This document shows, one piece after another, positions 9,378-17,788 of a stretch of 64,000 nucleotides of DNA. The notes beneath the pieces were generated by a model. The model had not been told where the DNA came from. It saw only the letters and a program-made list of their open reading frames with translations, and made no database searches. This DNA is from JAICMB01 sp963802915. GTDB taxonomy: Bacteria > Acidobacteriota > Terriglobia > Bryobacterales > Bryobacteraceae. A program made the translations under genes and the position numbers. The stretch is from the NCBI GenBank assembly GCA_963802915.1, contig CAWDKQ010000011.1, positions 1 through 64,000 on the forward strand, given 5' to 3'. The stretch's first letter is position 1. Every line of letters begins with the position of its first letter.

Positions 9378-11162
9378 CTACTTCTCGCCGTTGATTGTGA
9401 TCACTTCCGAACTGGACTCTCCCGTACCCCAGATCGCCGACGTTCCCCAAATGGCGTTGAAAGCCTGTGTTGTGTTCGTGCCCCAGATCGCCGACGTTCC
9501 CCATATTGCGTTGGTACCGTTGACGAAAACGTTGGTGCCCCAAATCGCGTTGGTGCCCCAAATGGCCGACGTTCCCCAAATCGCGTTCGTACCCCAGATG
9601 GCGGAAGTTCCCCAAATCGCCGAGAGACCGGCGTAATTAGAAACCAGCGTCGTAGTCTCGGTCGCGGCGTTAAAAGAAACCGCGGGTGAGATAGCCACGC
9701 CTGTCGGCGAGTCGTTGTCGTTCAGTGCGGCTCCGACGTTCAGGTAGCCTGCGCCGATCGTGAAAATATCGTATTGACTGGTGTAGCTGATGCCTGTGCC
9801 CGGATCGATCGCGACACTCGAAGCCGGGAAGACCTTATTCGCGGTCTTCATCATCCGGGCCTTGACCTGATCGGGCGTCAAAGAACTGCTTTTAGCCACC
9901 ATGAGCGCGGCTGCGCCACTCACCACGGGAGTCGCCATACTGGTACCGCTCATCTGGAAATACGTTAGTGATTTGGTGATACCAAGCGCTGCCGCCAGAC
10001 TCGAGGTCGGAGCTGAGTCGTAGTAAGATTTCTGGACTTGATTTGCCGTGTACGTGACCGATAGGTAGCTTGCGATAGTCATGTCTGAAATTACTCGATT
10101 CCCTGGAGCGACCAGGTCGGGTTTTACCACGTGATCGAAAAGCGTCGGGCCTTTCGAACTATAACTGGCAATGGTGTCATCAGCAGTTGGATACGTTTCT
10201 TCTGTCTTCATGGCTCCGACAGTGATCGCGTAAGGATCGTTGCCAGGGGCGTTGATGGTGCCGTAGCCATTGTTTCCGAACGTGTTATTGCGGCCATCGT
10301 TGCCGGCGGCTACCACCACGACAATGCCGTTCTTCCAGGCCGCTTCCACCGCCTGACACAGAGGATCGAGCGTGAAGCTCTCGAAAACAGCTCGGCCGAG
10401 CGACAGGTTGATGACGCGGATGTTGTAAGTGCTCTTCAGTTGAATCGCGCGATTAATTGCCGCAATCACCGCGCTATCGGTGCCCACGCCAGTGCCGTTC
10501 AGCACTCTCAAATTGATGATATTGGCCCCAGGAGCTAATCCTCGGAACGTATGTGAGTACTGTGAGCCGGTAGAACTCGCCCCATCACCGGCAGCGATTC
10601 CGGCGACGTGCGTGCCATGCCCGTAGACGTCTATCGTCAGACTGTCACCGGACACAAAGCTCTCGCTGTATACAATTCGCGATTTGCCGCTTGCGTTTTT
10701 GAGGTCCGGGTGTTGGTTCACGCCACTATCGATGATGGCGATGCCGATGCCTGCTCCCGTAAAACCGCTTTGGTAGGCCACGTTCGCGTTCACAGCGGCG
10801 GTGGTATAGTCGAGCGTCGATTTCACTGGCCGGTCAGGCGCAATATAGGTCACGTTAGCCAGAGCCGCGATCGTTGCTAGTGAAGTTCCTGGAACATTTG
10901 CGGAGATCGCGTTCACGTTGTCGAATTTCGTTTTCCAATTCCCGCCGTGCTTCGTGATCTGGTCCGTATCGGCCGCTGTTGGAGTCTGCGTGTAAGTGAC
11001 GATGACGTCCGCGCTGCCGGACGACGCAGTGTTCAAATCCGGAGCCAGTTTAGGATTGTTACTTCCCGCCATCGCGGACGCAGCGAACAGTACCGTTGCG
11101 ATGCTGAAGATAACTAACCGATTCACGGATACAGCAAGAGCAGATGCTTTTTGAGTGTTCAT
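9378..11162 (-). CDS. Secreted subtilisin-like (S8) protease with IWGT tail repeats, copy 1
   Basis: Numbering is from the GTG one codon upstream. A signal peptide (VIFSIATVLFAASAMAG) is followed by an I9-like propeptide to about residue 110. The S8 catalytic domain has Asp146 (IAIIDSGVN), His183 (YGHGTHVAG), oxyanion Asn289 (AAGNDG) and Ser409 (SGTSMATPVVSG), so it should be active. After residue 510 the tail carries nine copies of a (S/N)AIWGT hexapeptide, interrupted by NVFVNGT and NTTQAF. The ATG is preferred because AGGAG lies 7 bp upstream. A paralogue ends 35 bp upstream on the same strand, so the two probably share a transcript. The tail's function is unknown to me. Confidence 0.92.
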   Translation of the reverse strand: MNTQKASALAVSVNRLVIFSIATVLFAASAMAGSNNPKLAPDLNTASSGSADVIVTYTQTPTAADTDQITKHGGNWKTKFDNVNAISANVPGTSLATIAALANVTYIAPDRPVKSTLDYTTAAVNANVAYQSGFTGAGIGIAIIDSGVNQHPDLKNASGKSRIVYSESFVSGDSLTIDVYGHGTHVAGIAAGDGASSTGSQYSHTFRGLAPGANIINLRVLNGTGVGTDSAVIAAINRAIQLKSTYNIRVINLSLGRAVFESFTLDPLCQAVEAAWKNGIVVVVAAGNDGRNNTFGNNGYGTINAPGNDPYAITVGAMKTEETYPTADDTIASYSSKGPTLFDHVVKPDLVAPGNRVISDMTIASYLSVTYTANQVQKSYYDSAPTSSLAAALGITKSLTYFQMSGTSMATPVVSGAAALMVAKSSSLTPDQVKARMMKTANKVFPASSVAIDPGTGISYTSQYDIFTIGAGYLNVGAALNDNDSPTGVAISPAVSFNAATETTTLVSNYAGLSAIWGTSAIWGTNAIWGTSAIWGTNAIWGTNVFVNGTNAIWGTSAIWGTNTTQAFNAIWGTSAIWGTGESSSEVITINGEK

Positions 11163-11197
11163 CACGATTCTCCTGTGTCTTATCTACCGCGCCGTTG

Positions 11198-12970
11198 TTA
11201 CTGTGCCACCGGTGTACTGCTACCCCAAACCACGCCCTCGGCCGAAGCGGCCGTCGTGCCCCAAATCACGTTCATGCCCGAGACAGAGCAGGTACCCCAA
11301 ATCACGTTGGTTCCCCAAATAACGTTGCTACCGCTGAGAAGCACGCTGGTGCCCCAGATGACATTGGTTCCCCAGATCACATTCGTGCCCCAAATCACGT
11401 TCGCGGCTGAAAGCGAAAGGGTCGCGGTGTTCGTAGTAGCGTTGTAAGTGGCTATCGGAGACATGGCGCTGCCGCCAGCGAGATCGTTATTGGACAATGC
11501 GGCGATGGTGTCCAGATAGCCAGCGCCAACTGTGAAGATGTCGTAGTAGCTGGTATAGGTAATCCCCGTGGTTGGGTCGGTGACGGAACTTGAAATCGGG
11601 AAAGTCTTCGTAGCGGTCTTCATCAGCCGCGCCTTCACCTGATCGGGTGTAAGCGATGCGTACTTTTGAAGCAGGGAAGCCGCCGCCGCGCTGACCACGG
11701 GAGTCGCCATGCTGGTTCCGCTCAGGACGAAATACTTGTGAGCCTTGTTGGTGCTGCCGGAGTTTGAATAGACATACGTCGGAACGTCGTTCGCCGGATA
11801 ACCGGCCGCCAGTGTCGAGCCTGGCGTTTCGATTGAGATGACCAGGTTGCCTGGAGCCACCAAGTCGGGTTTCACCACGTGATCGATCAGAGTGGGTCCT
11901 TTGGAACTGTAGCTGGCGATCAGATCGTCGTTGCGCGAGGTAGTGCCCATGGACTTCATGACGCCCACTGTAATCACGTACGGGTCGGCGCCCGGAACCA
12001 GAATGGTTCCATAGCCCTGGTTGCCGGCGCTGTTGTTCCGCCCTTCGTTGCCGGCGGCGACCACTACCGTGATTCCTGCATTCCAGGCTGCTTCCACGGC
12101 CTGGCACAGTGGATCGTTGACATAACTCTGAGTCACCGGACGACCCAAGGATAAGTTGATCACACGAATGTTGTATGTGCTTTTGAGAGCGATGGCGCGT
12201 TCAATGGCCGCGATCACACCGCTATCGGTACCGTTGCCATTGGCGTCTAACACCCGCAAATTGATGAGAGAAACCCCCGGAGCGGCGCCTCCGAACTGAT
12301 ACTTCGACCTTGAAGCTGAGTTATGGCCCGATCCAACGATGATCCCCGCCACGTGCGTGCCATGACCGAAAGCGTCCGCTGTCGTGGAATCGCCTTGCAC
12401 AAAGCTCTGCGAATAGGCTAGTGATTTCGCGAAGTCCTCATTCACCGTGATACCGCTATCGATGACGGCCACGCCAATGCCAGTGCCATCCCAGCCGGCG
12501 CTGTTCGCGTTTTCCGAGTAGACTGTTTCACGGAAATAGTCGAACGTAATCGGAGAGGCGGTGGAGCTACTAGCCGATGCCATTGTAGACATCCCAGGGG
12601 AACCGCCACCAGTCGCCGGCGATCCCTCTCCTGTCGTCAACACTGATGAAGACAGAGAACTCAGCGGATGATCCGGGCTGATAAAGACCACGTCGGGATC
12701 GTTCGCCAGATCCGGGAGAGCTTTCGCCGCCACGGAGAAGACGGCTCCATTCACCAGGCCGAGCGTTCCACGGTGCAGCCCGCCTTTGCGGATCACGGCG
12801 TCAATTTTCGACTGCTGCGGCAACTGCTTATACTGGATAATTACCTTGACAGTAGCTTCCGGATCTTTGTTCTCAAGATCCGCGGAGAGCTTCGGGTGAC
12901 GTTGCCCGTAGCAAAGACTTGCCGCTCCCAGTAAAGCTGTCAGAATCGCGATGTGATTGTACTTAGACAT
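11198..12970 (-). CDS. Secreted subtilisin-like (S8) protease with IWGT tail repeats, copy 2
   Basis: Numbering is from a GTG at 13006; the ATG at 12970 (residue 13) is the likelier start because it opens a clean signal peptide (HIAILTALLGAASLCYG). A propeptide and a Ser/Gly-rich linker (about 115-150) precede the S8 domain with Asp183, His215 (FGHGTHVAG) and Ser432 (SGTSMATPVVS). The tail has six NVIWGT units plus a degenerate GVVWGS, broken by SVLLSGS and CSVSGM. Long stretches such as LKSTYNIRVINLSLGR and SLTPDQVKAR are almost identical to copy 1, so this is a tandem duplication. The tail unit differs consistently (NVIWGT rather than S/NAIWGT), suggesting within-gene homogenisation. Confidence 0.92.
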   Translation of the reverse strand: MSKYNHIAILTALLGAASLCYGQRHPKLSADLENKDPEATVKVIIQYKQLPQQSKIDAVIRKGGLHRGTLGLVNGAVFSVAAKALPDLANDPDVVFISPDHPLSSLSSSVLTTGEGSPATGGGSPGMSTMASASSSTASPITFDYFRETVYSENANSAGWDGTGIGVAVIDSGITVNEDFAKSLAYSQSFVQGDSTTADAFGHGTHVAGIIVGSGHNSASRSKYQFGGAAPGVSLINLRVLDANGNGTDSGVIAAIERAIALKSTYNIRVINLSLGRPVTQSYVNDPLCQAVEAAWNAGITVVVAAGNEGRNNSAGNQGYGTILVPGADPYVITVGVMKSMGTTSRNDDLIASYSSKGPTLIDHVVKPDLVAPGNLVISIETPGSTLAAGYPANDVPTYVYSNSGSTNKAHKYFVLSGTSMATPVVSAAAASLLQKYASLTPDQVKARLMKTATKTFPISSSVTDPTTGITYTSYYDIFTVGAGYLDTIAALSNNDLAGGSAMSPIATYNATTNTATLSLSAANVIWGTNVIWGTNVIWGTSVLLSGSNVIWGTNVIWGTCSVSGMNVIWGTTAASAEGVVWGSSTPVAQ

Positions 12971-13275
12971 TCCGAGGTCTCTAATTGCAAAACATCGTCC
13001 AATCACAAGTCATTGCAAACAAGGGCGTTACGGTTATCAAGCCCTGGACAAGTTGTCGTGAAACTTGTATGTGGCTGGTCCTATCGATATGTTGGCCATC
13101 GTACGTGGATCTCTTAGGCTACTCGTCGTGGCCGGATCGTTTTGCTGTTCGGGCAGATCGGAAGTCCTATCGGACTAGATCGTAAGTAATAGATGCGCCC
13201 CCGTTTCGGACAAGATAAGTGCCGGGGGCCAAGTTGTCGCACTAGCGACAGCTTGTCCCACCGCCGGCCGATAAG
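12971..13275. other. Intergenic region upstream of the subtilase pair
   Basis: About 300 bases with no credible gene. It must hold the promoter of the subtilase operon. AGTCC (13163-13167) and GGACT (13172-13176) form a small inverted repeat with a TATC loop. I see no T-rich terminator after the gene ending at 13276. Confidence 0.35.
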
Positions 13276-13704
13276 CTACGGGTACGCGAGAGTGCGTATT
13301 GCGTCCAGTTTGAAACACTGCCGTCCCGCGGGATGCGTACTGAATCGAGAGACCGGATACTGGCCGAGAGACTCGGCGGAGCTGATGTCGGTGGCGAATG
13401 TGGCGCATAGGTCATATTGCGTGTCGCCGGCAGGCTTGTATTCGTACGCGGCATTAGTTATCGGATCCCGTACGCGCAATCCTGGCTGATATCGAGAAAG
13501 TGCGTTGAGGTCCGGTGGAAGCTTCTTGTCACGTGCGTACCACAAATCGACCGTGGAGGCGATGCGATTCAAATCCTGGGATCGCTGCTCGTCGGTGCGA
13601 ATGTCGCGCTGCCTTTTGCGTCCCCCAAGGTTCGCGAAACCCATCGCCAGCGCGATCACGACGACCACGCTCGCGGCTAATCCAAAAACTCGATGCCTAT
13701 TCAC
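13276..13704 (-). CDS. Membrane-anchored protein of unknown function, paired with a DUF5671 protein
   Basis: About 142 residues beginning VNRHRVFGLAASVVVVIALA: a single N-terminal transmembrane anchor, then a soluble part starting RTDEQRSQDLNRIASTVDLW. The soluble part has the look of a pseudopilin-like extracytoplasmic segment (KLPPDLNALSRYQ, DPITNAAYEYKP). The GTG start overlaps the stop of the upstream gene (GTGAATAG), which implies translational coupling. Such small anchored proteins are commonly encoded after DUF5671 genes, but I know no function. Confidence 0.7.
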   Translation of the reverse strand: MNRHRVFGLAASVVVVIALAMGFANLGGRKRQRDIRTDEQRSQDLNRIASTVDLWYARDKKLPPDLNALSRYQPGLRVRDPITNAAYEYKPAGDTQYDLCATFATDISSAESLGQYPVSRFSTHPAGRQCFKLDAIRTLAYP

Positions 13705-14359
13705 TTCGCCGCTCCAGTGGCTTTTCGAGCCAGAGAAGGTAGTAACAGAATACGCCGCCAGCAATGAGAAGCACGGTCACCACTTTCAAGACGAAAGGCG
13801 TGGTCAGCTCACCGCGCAGGAAGCCGGATAGAAATACGACGAGATCGCTGATGACGGTCGCCGAGGCGATGAGAAGCGCAAGGTAAGTCAGCCACTTTCG
13901 AACGCCGGATTCCAGCTTTTCCGGCTGCGCGCGAACTCCTCGTAGTAGAAACTGCATCGCGATCAGGTATAGCGGATAAGCGACGATCACGCTTGCCATC
14001 GCGGCTGAGATTTGCCAATCACGGATTTCTAACGGCGCCGGCACGATGGGATCGGGGAAGTGTATGTCAATGATCGCGAAAAAGAGCGAACCTAAACCAA
14101 GGGTCCAAGTGGCGAGCGTCCCGAACGACAGCAGATAGAGAAAAGCATCGCGAGCGGACTCGGCCGAGCGGCCAACGCGCCCCGGTATCGCCAATCCCGT
14201 TAACCGCTCATAAAGACTGCCGAACGCTGCGTATATTTCCTTGCGCGGCCAGCCTCTGCGATCGAGCAGATCGACCAGCAAATCATCGGAAGCACCATGC
14301 GAACGGGCTGCTTCGATAAACTCGATGAGCGACGCGCGCCGCTGCTCGGGTTCGTTCAT
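13697..14359 (-). CDS. DUF5671-like integral membrane protein
   Basis: A 220-residue protein. An N-terminal soluble stretch (EFIEAARSHGASDDLLVDLL, WPRKEIYAAFGSLYERL) resembles a SHOCT-like or helical regulatory module. Four or five transmembrane helices follow from about residue 70, with the DUF5671 core (AFLYLLSFGTLATWTLGLGS and VIVAYPLYLIAMQFLLRGVR). No catalytic residues are evident. It is the first gene of a two-gene unit with the anchored protein at 13276. Confidence 0.75.
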   Translation of the reverse strand: MNEPEQRRASLIEFIEAARSHGASDDLLVDLLDRRGWPRKEIYAAFGSLYERLTGLAIPGRVGRSAESARDAFLYLLSFGTLATWTLGLGSLFFAIIDIHFPDPIVPAPLEIRDWQISAAMASVIVAYPLYLIAMQFLLRGVRAQPEKLESGVRKWLTYLALLIASATVISDLVVFLSGFLRGELTTPFVLKVVTVLLIAGGVFCYYLLWLEKPLERRSE

Positions 14360-14380
14360 TTTTGTTGGACTCAGTGGCCA

Positions 14381-14797
14381 TCATACATCACGGGTGTTAA
14401 TTTTTCTCGACATGAGCTTGTCCTTTAACTCCGCGATACGCGCCTTGACGAGGCGCTTCACGAGAGCGGTTGGCAGCGGCTGGTCTTGTCGAAATCGGAT
14501 GGTTCCCTTCCCTGAGATTTCGTATCCGTCGAGTTCGGACGCGAGAGCGCGCGTGGTTGCTTTGCTGATGGGGTAAAAGCTGCTGTGGTTTTTCCAGGCC
14601 GCGTACCACACGAAAGGTTTTCCGTCGAGTTTGAAGGCGGGCATTCCGTATCCGAAACTCTCGACTGCGCCTGGGGCGGCCCCTTGGATCGCGCCGCGGA
14701 TCATTTCGAGGTGGTCGCGTGTTTCGCGTGGAAGCGCGGCGAGGTAGGTTCGCGCTTGCACATCGGGCAGCTTAGGGCTCGATTTTGTCGATGGCAT
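14381..14797 (-). CDS. DUF1801 (YdhG-like) protein
   Basis: A 138-residue protein. The core VQARTYLAALPRETRDHLEM, IRGAIQGAAPGAVESFGYGM and PAFKLDGKPFVWYAAWKNH is characteristic of DUF1801, whose best-known relative is the Bacillus iron chaperone Fra/YdhG. The C-terminal GKGTIRFRQDQPLP is also typical. It lies 9 bp after the SRPBCC gene, as third member of the ArsR operon. DUF1801 proteins are often encoded beside SRPBCC/ArsR pairs. The biochemical role here is open. Confidence 0.85.
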   Translation of the reverse strand: MPSTKSSPKLPDVQARTYLAALPRETRDHLEMIRGAIQGAAPGAVESFGYGMPAFKLDGKPFVWYAAWKNHSSFYPISKATTRALASELDGYEISGKGTIRFRQDQPLPTALVKRLVKARIAELKDKLMSRKINTRDV

Positions 14798-14806
14798 GAC
14801 AGGCCT

Positions 14807-15271
14807 CTAGAGAATATTTTCCAGACGGACGTAGCTGGCTTCCATTCCTTGCTCCATGCCCGTCTTGAGCATCTGGGCACGCGTTGCGGCGTCGGGGAGG
14901 GTCATTCGCATCGTCATCAATGTGCCGTCACCGTCCGGATCGAATCGCGTTTCGACGCGGTTGTCCGGTGTCGGATCGGGCAAATGCATGCGCTCCACAT
15001 GAACGATCCTGCTGCAAGGCTCAAGCTCCAGATACTCGCCCGTCAGATAGAACCCGCCTCCCTTGGCGTTGGTCCACTCGTAGCGCATCTTCCCATTGGG
15101 CCGGGCTTCGCTGATGCAAACAGGCATGGTCCATCCCTCGGGCCCGAGCATCCACTTCTGGATCAATTCCGGTTCGGTGTGCGCGCGGTACACCGCTTCC
15201 GGCGGCGCGGCGAAGCGCCTGGTTATGACAATATGTGTGTCGCCTTCGGTTTTCAGCGTCAATTTGCTCAT
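14807..15271 (-). CDS. SRPBCC (AHSA1-like) domain protein
   Basis: A 154-residue protein starting MSKLTLKTEGDTHIVITRRF. The AHA1/START-like helix-grip fold is evident in FAAPPEAVYRAHTEPELIQK, WMLGPEGWTMP and the C-terminal GMEASYVRLENIL. Family members bind hydrophobic ligands and are typically co-encoded with an ArsR regulator. The ATG overlaps the ArsR stop codon as ATGA, so translation is coupled. A longer reading frame exists upstream but lies entirely within ArsR. Confidence 0.9.
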   Translation of the reverse strand: MSKLTLKTEGDTHIVITRRFAAPPEAVYRAHTEPELIQKWMLGPEGWTMPVCISEARPNGKMRYEWTNAKGGGFYLTGEYLELEPCSRIVHVERMHLPDPTPDNRVETRFDPDGDGTLMTMRMTLPDAATRAQMLKTGMEQGMEASYVRLENIL

Positions 15272-15606
15272 CGGGTTTCCTTTCCTTTGTTTGGGTTCAT
15301 GTCTGCCAGCACCTGGTCCAGCCGGTCGTAGTTTTTCTCGATCGCTTTGCGAAGCATCGCGAGCCATTGATCGATAGCTTCAATACCGGAATTGGCGAGC
15401 CGGCAAGGATGCTTCGTACCCTCGACTCGCCGGACAATTAATCCCGCGGCTTCGAGCACTTTGAGGTGCCGGGAGATGGCGGGTTGCGTAACTTCGAATG
15501 GCTCGGCCAATTCCATCACTGTCGCTTCGCCGAGGGCAAGACGGGCAAGTATCGCCCGGCGTGTCGGGTCGGAGAGTGCGGCGAAGGTGGCGTCGAGGCT
15601 TTGCAT
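15268..15606 (-). CDS. ArsR family transcriptional regulator
   Basis: A 112-residue winged-helix repressor: FAALSDPTRRAILARLALGE, then the recognition helix region FEVTQPAISRHLKVLEAAGL and the wing IVRRVEGTKHPCRL. There is no metal-binding ELCVCDL motif, so it belongs to the metal-independent SRPBCC-associated ArsR group. It leads the ArsR-SRPBCC-DUF1801 operon. The palindrome at 15619-15640, 13 bp upstream of its start, is a plausible autoregulatory operator. Confidence 0.93.
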   Translation of the reverse strand: MQSLDATFAALSDPTRRAILARLALGEATVMELAEPFEVTQPAISRHLKVLEAAGLIVRRVEGTKHPCRLANSGIEAIDQWLAMLRKAIEKNYDRLDQVLADMNPNKGKETR

Positions 15607-15618
15607 TTGATCGTTTCG

Positions 15619-15640
15619 TATATAAGCATTATGTTATATA
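15619..15640 (-). promoter_or_regulatory. AT-rich palindrome upstream of arsR (candidate operator)
   Basis: TATATAA (15619-15625) and TTATATA (15634-15640) are perfect inverted arms separated by 8 bp, in a GC-rich genome. The site ends 13 bp from the ArsR start codon, where promoter -10 sequences and ArsR-dimer sites are expected. The regulatory role is inferred. Confidence 0.5.
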
Positions 15641-15743
15641 ACGGTGCTGTTATTGTCAAGGGTTTTTTGACCTTCCATAGACTCGGTTTATGTGTCGGAT
15701 CGACTCATCGAGCGACCCCGAAATGCCGTGATTTGAGGCTGCT

Positions 15744-15776
15744 GTCACGGAATGTCGCGTGCTCGTCACGGAATGT
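15744..15776 (+). promoter_or_regulatory. Direct repeat GTCACGGAATGT x2, 21-bp period
   Basis: GTCACGGAATGT occurs at 15744-15755 and again at 15765-15776. The start-to-start distance of 21 bp (two helical turns) puts both on one DNA face. The second copy is part of CGGAATGTTCCG, a small inverted repeat. The pair ends 17 bp before the start of the SBBP-propeller gene. This arrangement fits a tandem activator or repressor site but could also overlap the leader. Confidence 0.4.
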
Positions 15777-15793
15777 TCCGAGGGAATGGCGAG

Positions 15794-17788
15794 ATGCAGG
15801 TATTGTGGCGACTTCGTTGTTTTGCGTTGGTCGTCTTCGCCTTGAAGACGGCCTGCGGCCAGTTTCCAACCGCGCTCGATTCGACGGGGAACCTCTGGCA
15901 GACCGGCCGCGTGAACATCAGTTCTACGTGCGGCTCCTGGGAACCGATACCCGGCGCTCCGATGAGCGTCCCCTGCGGCGATGCTGTTGTGACCCAGTTC
16001 GATTCCACGGGAACACGGGTTCTTTTCACGACGACCCTGGGTGGCCATGGAGACTCCGGAGGAGTTGCGATCGCGGCCGATTTAGCTGGCAGCGTCTACA
16101 TTGCCGGATTCACGACAGCGCCGGATTTTCCGGTGACCAGCGGAGCGTTTCAGACCAAGAACGCCGGCCCGTACGTGAGCCCACCGGCGAGTGCCGGCGT
16201 CGACGCTGTGGAGCCTGGAGGAGACGTTTTTGTCGTGAAGCTGAACTCGAACGGATCGATGGCTTACGGCACATTTCTAGGCGGATCGGGCAACGATGTT
16301 CCTATCGCCATCGCGGTCGATAGCGGGGGTTCCGTGTATGTCGTTGGCAGCACCGCTTCGACTGATTTCCCGCTAACGTATTCGCCGCTCAGCGGCACTC
16401 CGAGCGGTCAATTTGTCGCCAAAATCAATCCTGCCGGGCAGTTGTTAAACTTCTCGACTTATTTTCCTGCTCCGATCGCTGCTCTTGCCGTGGATTCCGC
16501 CCACGCCGTGTATGTGACAGGGCAGACCGGCGCGGGTTCCCTGGACGCGTTTGTTGCCAAAATCGACGCTTCCGGAAGCCATCTGGTATATTTCACAAAT
16601 CTGGGCGGGTCAGGAAATAGCGGGGGGTCCGCGATCGCGGTGGATTCGAAAGGCGCCGTCTGGGTTGGAGGACGAACAACCTCTCCAAATTTCCCGGGGA
16701 CTACAGGTAGCGGCGAGGCGTTCCTCATTCAGCTCAGCCCCGACGGACAAACGGTAGAGGCGGGAAGCCGTTTCGGCACGTCCGACGGCTATGGCAATAC
16801 GAGCTTTGTCGCCGTCGATTCGGAGGACAATGCGTACGCCTCGGGAGAAATCGACCAGATCTCCGGCACATTCTCGCCAACTGGTTTTCAGCCTACGCCG
16901 AGTGCCCAACTCAGCATGCCGTGCTCGCCCTCCGTCGGAAGCTTTCTGATTGAATCCGCATCGAACGGAACCGTACTTTACGCTTCCTACCTGCGCCGCA
17001 CTGGGACAATTTTTGTGACCGCTCCCGGCCATCTGTTGATTGATTCCACCAGCGGCGCCGTATCTTTGGATCTGACTTCAATTCCGGCGATGAACTTTCA
17101 GTGTCCTGTGAACAGCGCATCGTACACCGTGCCTGCCGTGGGTGGCGAGATCGTGAGTCTGTTCGGCTACGGCCTTGGCCCATTAGCGGGTGTCTCGGCA
17201 CAACCGGACTCTTCCGGACGCTACCCTACTTCGCTTGCCGGCGTCCAAGTACAAATCAACGGCGTACCCGCGCCCCTGCTTTATGTTCAGGCTGGACAGG
17301 TGAACACTGTCGTTCCCAACAACCAACATCCATCGGACTTCCTTTATACGGTGGAGGTTAGCTATCAGGACCAGAGCGCTCCGCTGCTGGATGTTTACGG
17401 CCAGCAAGCCAACCCTGGTGTATTCGCGGTTTTGAATCGGGACTCGACGCTCAATTCCCCTATGAATCCAGCGAAGCCCGGCTCGATCGTTTCGGTGTAC
17501 GCGACCGGCATGAACGTGTTCGACTTGAACTTTCCCGATGGGGAAGTGACGCCGCTTTCTCCACTGCTGCCTTCCACCAGCCTGGATGGCGATGCGGTGC
17601 TTTTTGACGGCGTTGCCACCGCCATTCTCTGGGAGGGCGCCGCTCCAGGCGTGATTTTTGGCGTAGAGCAGATCAACGTGCAACTGCCCGCGTCGCTTTC
17701 TACCTCAGTTGTTACGTCCGTTCCGATGGTCGTTCAGTCTTCGTACGAGTTCGTCTCGCCAGCCTTTGCTGTGTTTGTTGCGCCATGA
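15794..17788 (+). CDS. Secreted SBBP beta-propeller protein with TIGR03437-like C-terminal domain
   Basis: About 664 residues from the ATG that opens a signal peptide (WRLRCFALVVFALKTACG). Residues about 60-360 hold repeated SBBP units (GSVYIAGFTTAPDFPVTSGA, GSVYVVGSTASTDFPLT, AVYVTGQTG, AVWVGGRTTSPNFP), each near 50 residues. The C-terminal 220 residues are the Solibacter-type domain: VNSASYTVPAVGGEIVSLFG and VQINGVPAPLLYVQAGQVN, with a second half-copy at MNPAKPGSIVSVYATGMN. The protein is probably exported. Function is unknown; such proteins occur in large families in Bryobacterales. Its last 55 bp overlap the 3' end of the convergent gene on the other strand. Confidence 0.9.
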   Translation: MQVLWRLRCFALVVFALKTACGQFPTALDSTGNLWQTGRVNISSTCGSWEPIPGAPMSVPCGDAVVTQFDSTGTRVLFTTTLGGHGDSGGVAIAADLAGSVYIAGFTTAPDFPVTSGAFQTKNAGPYVSPPASAGVDAVEPGGDVFVVKLNSNGSMAYGTFLGGSGNDVPIAIAVDSGGSVYVVGSTASTDFPLTYSPLSGTPSGQFVAKINPAGQLLNFSTYFPAPIAALAVDSAHAVYVTGQTGAGSLDAFVAKIDASGSHLVYFTNLGGSGNSGGSAIAVDSKGAVWVGGRTTSPNFPGTTGSGEAFLIQLSPDGQTVEAGSRFGTSDGYGNTSFVAVDSEDNAYASGEIDQISGTFSPTGFQPTPSAQLSMPCSPSVGSFLIESASNGTVLYASYLRRTGTIFVTAPGHLLIDSTSGAVSLDLTSIPAMNFQCPVNSASYTVPAVGGEIVSLFGYGLGPLAGVSAQPDSSGRYPTSLAGVQVQINGVPAPLLYVQAGQVNTVVPNNQHPSDFLYTVEVSYQDQSAPLLDVYGQQANPGVFAVLNRDSTLNSPMNPAKPGSIVSVYATGMNVFDLNFPDGEVTPLSPLLPSTSLDGDAVLFDGVATAILWEGAAPGVIFGVEQINVQLPASLSTSVVTSVPMVVQSSYEFVSPAFAVFVAP

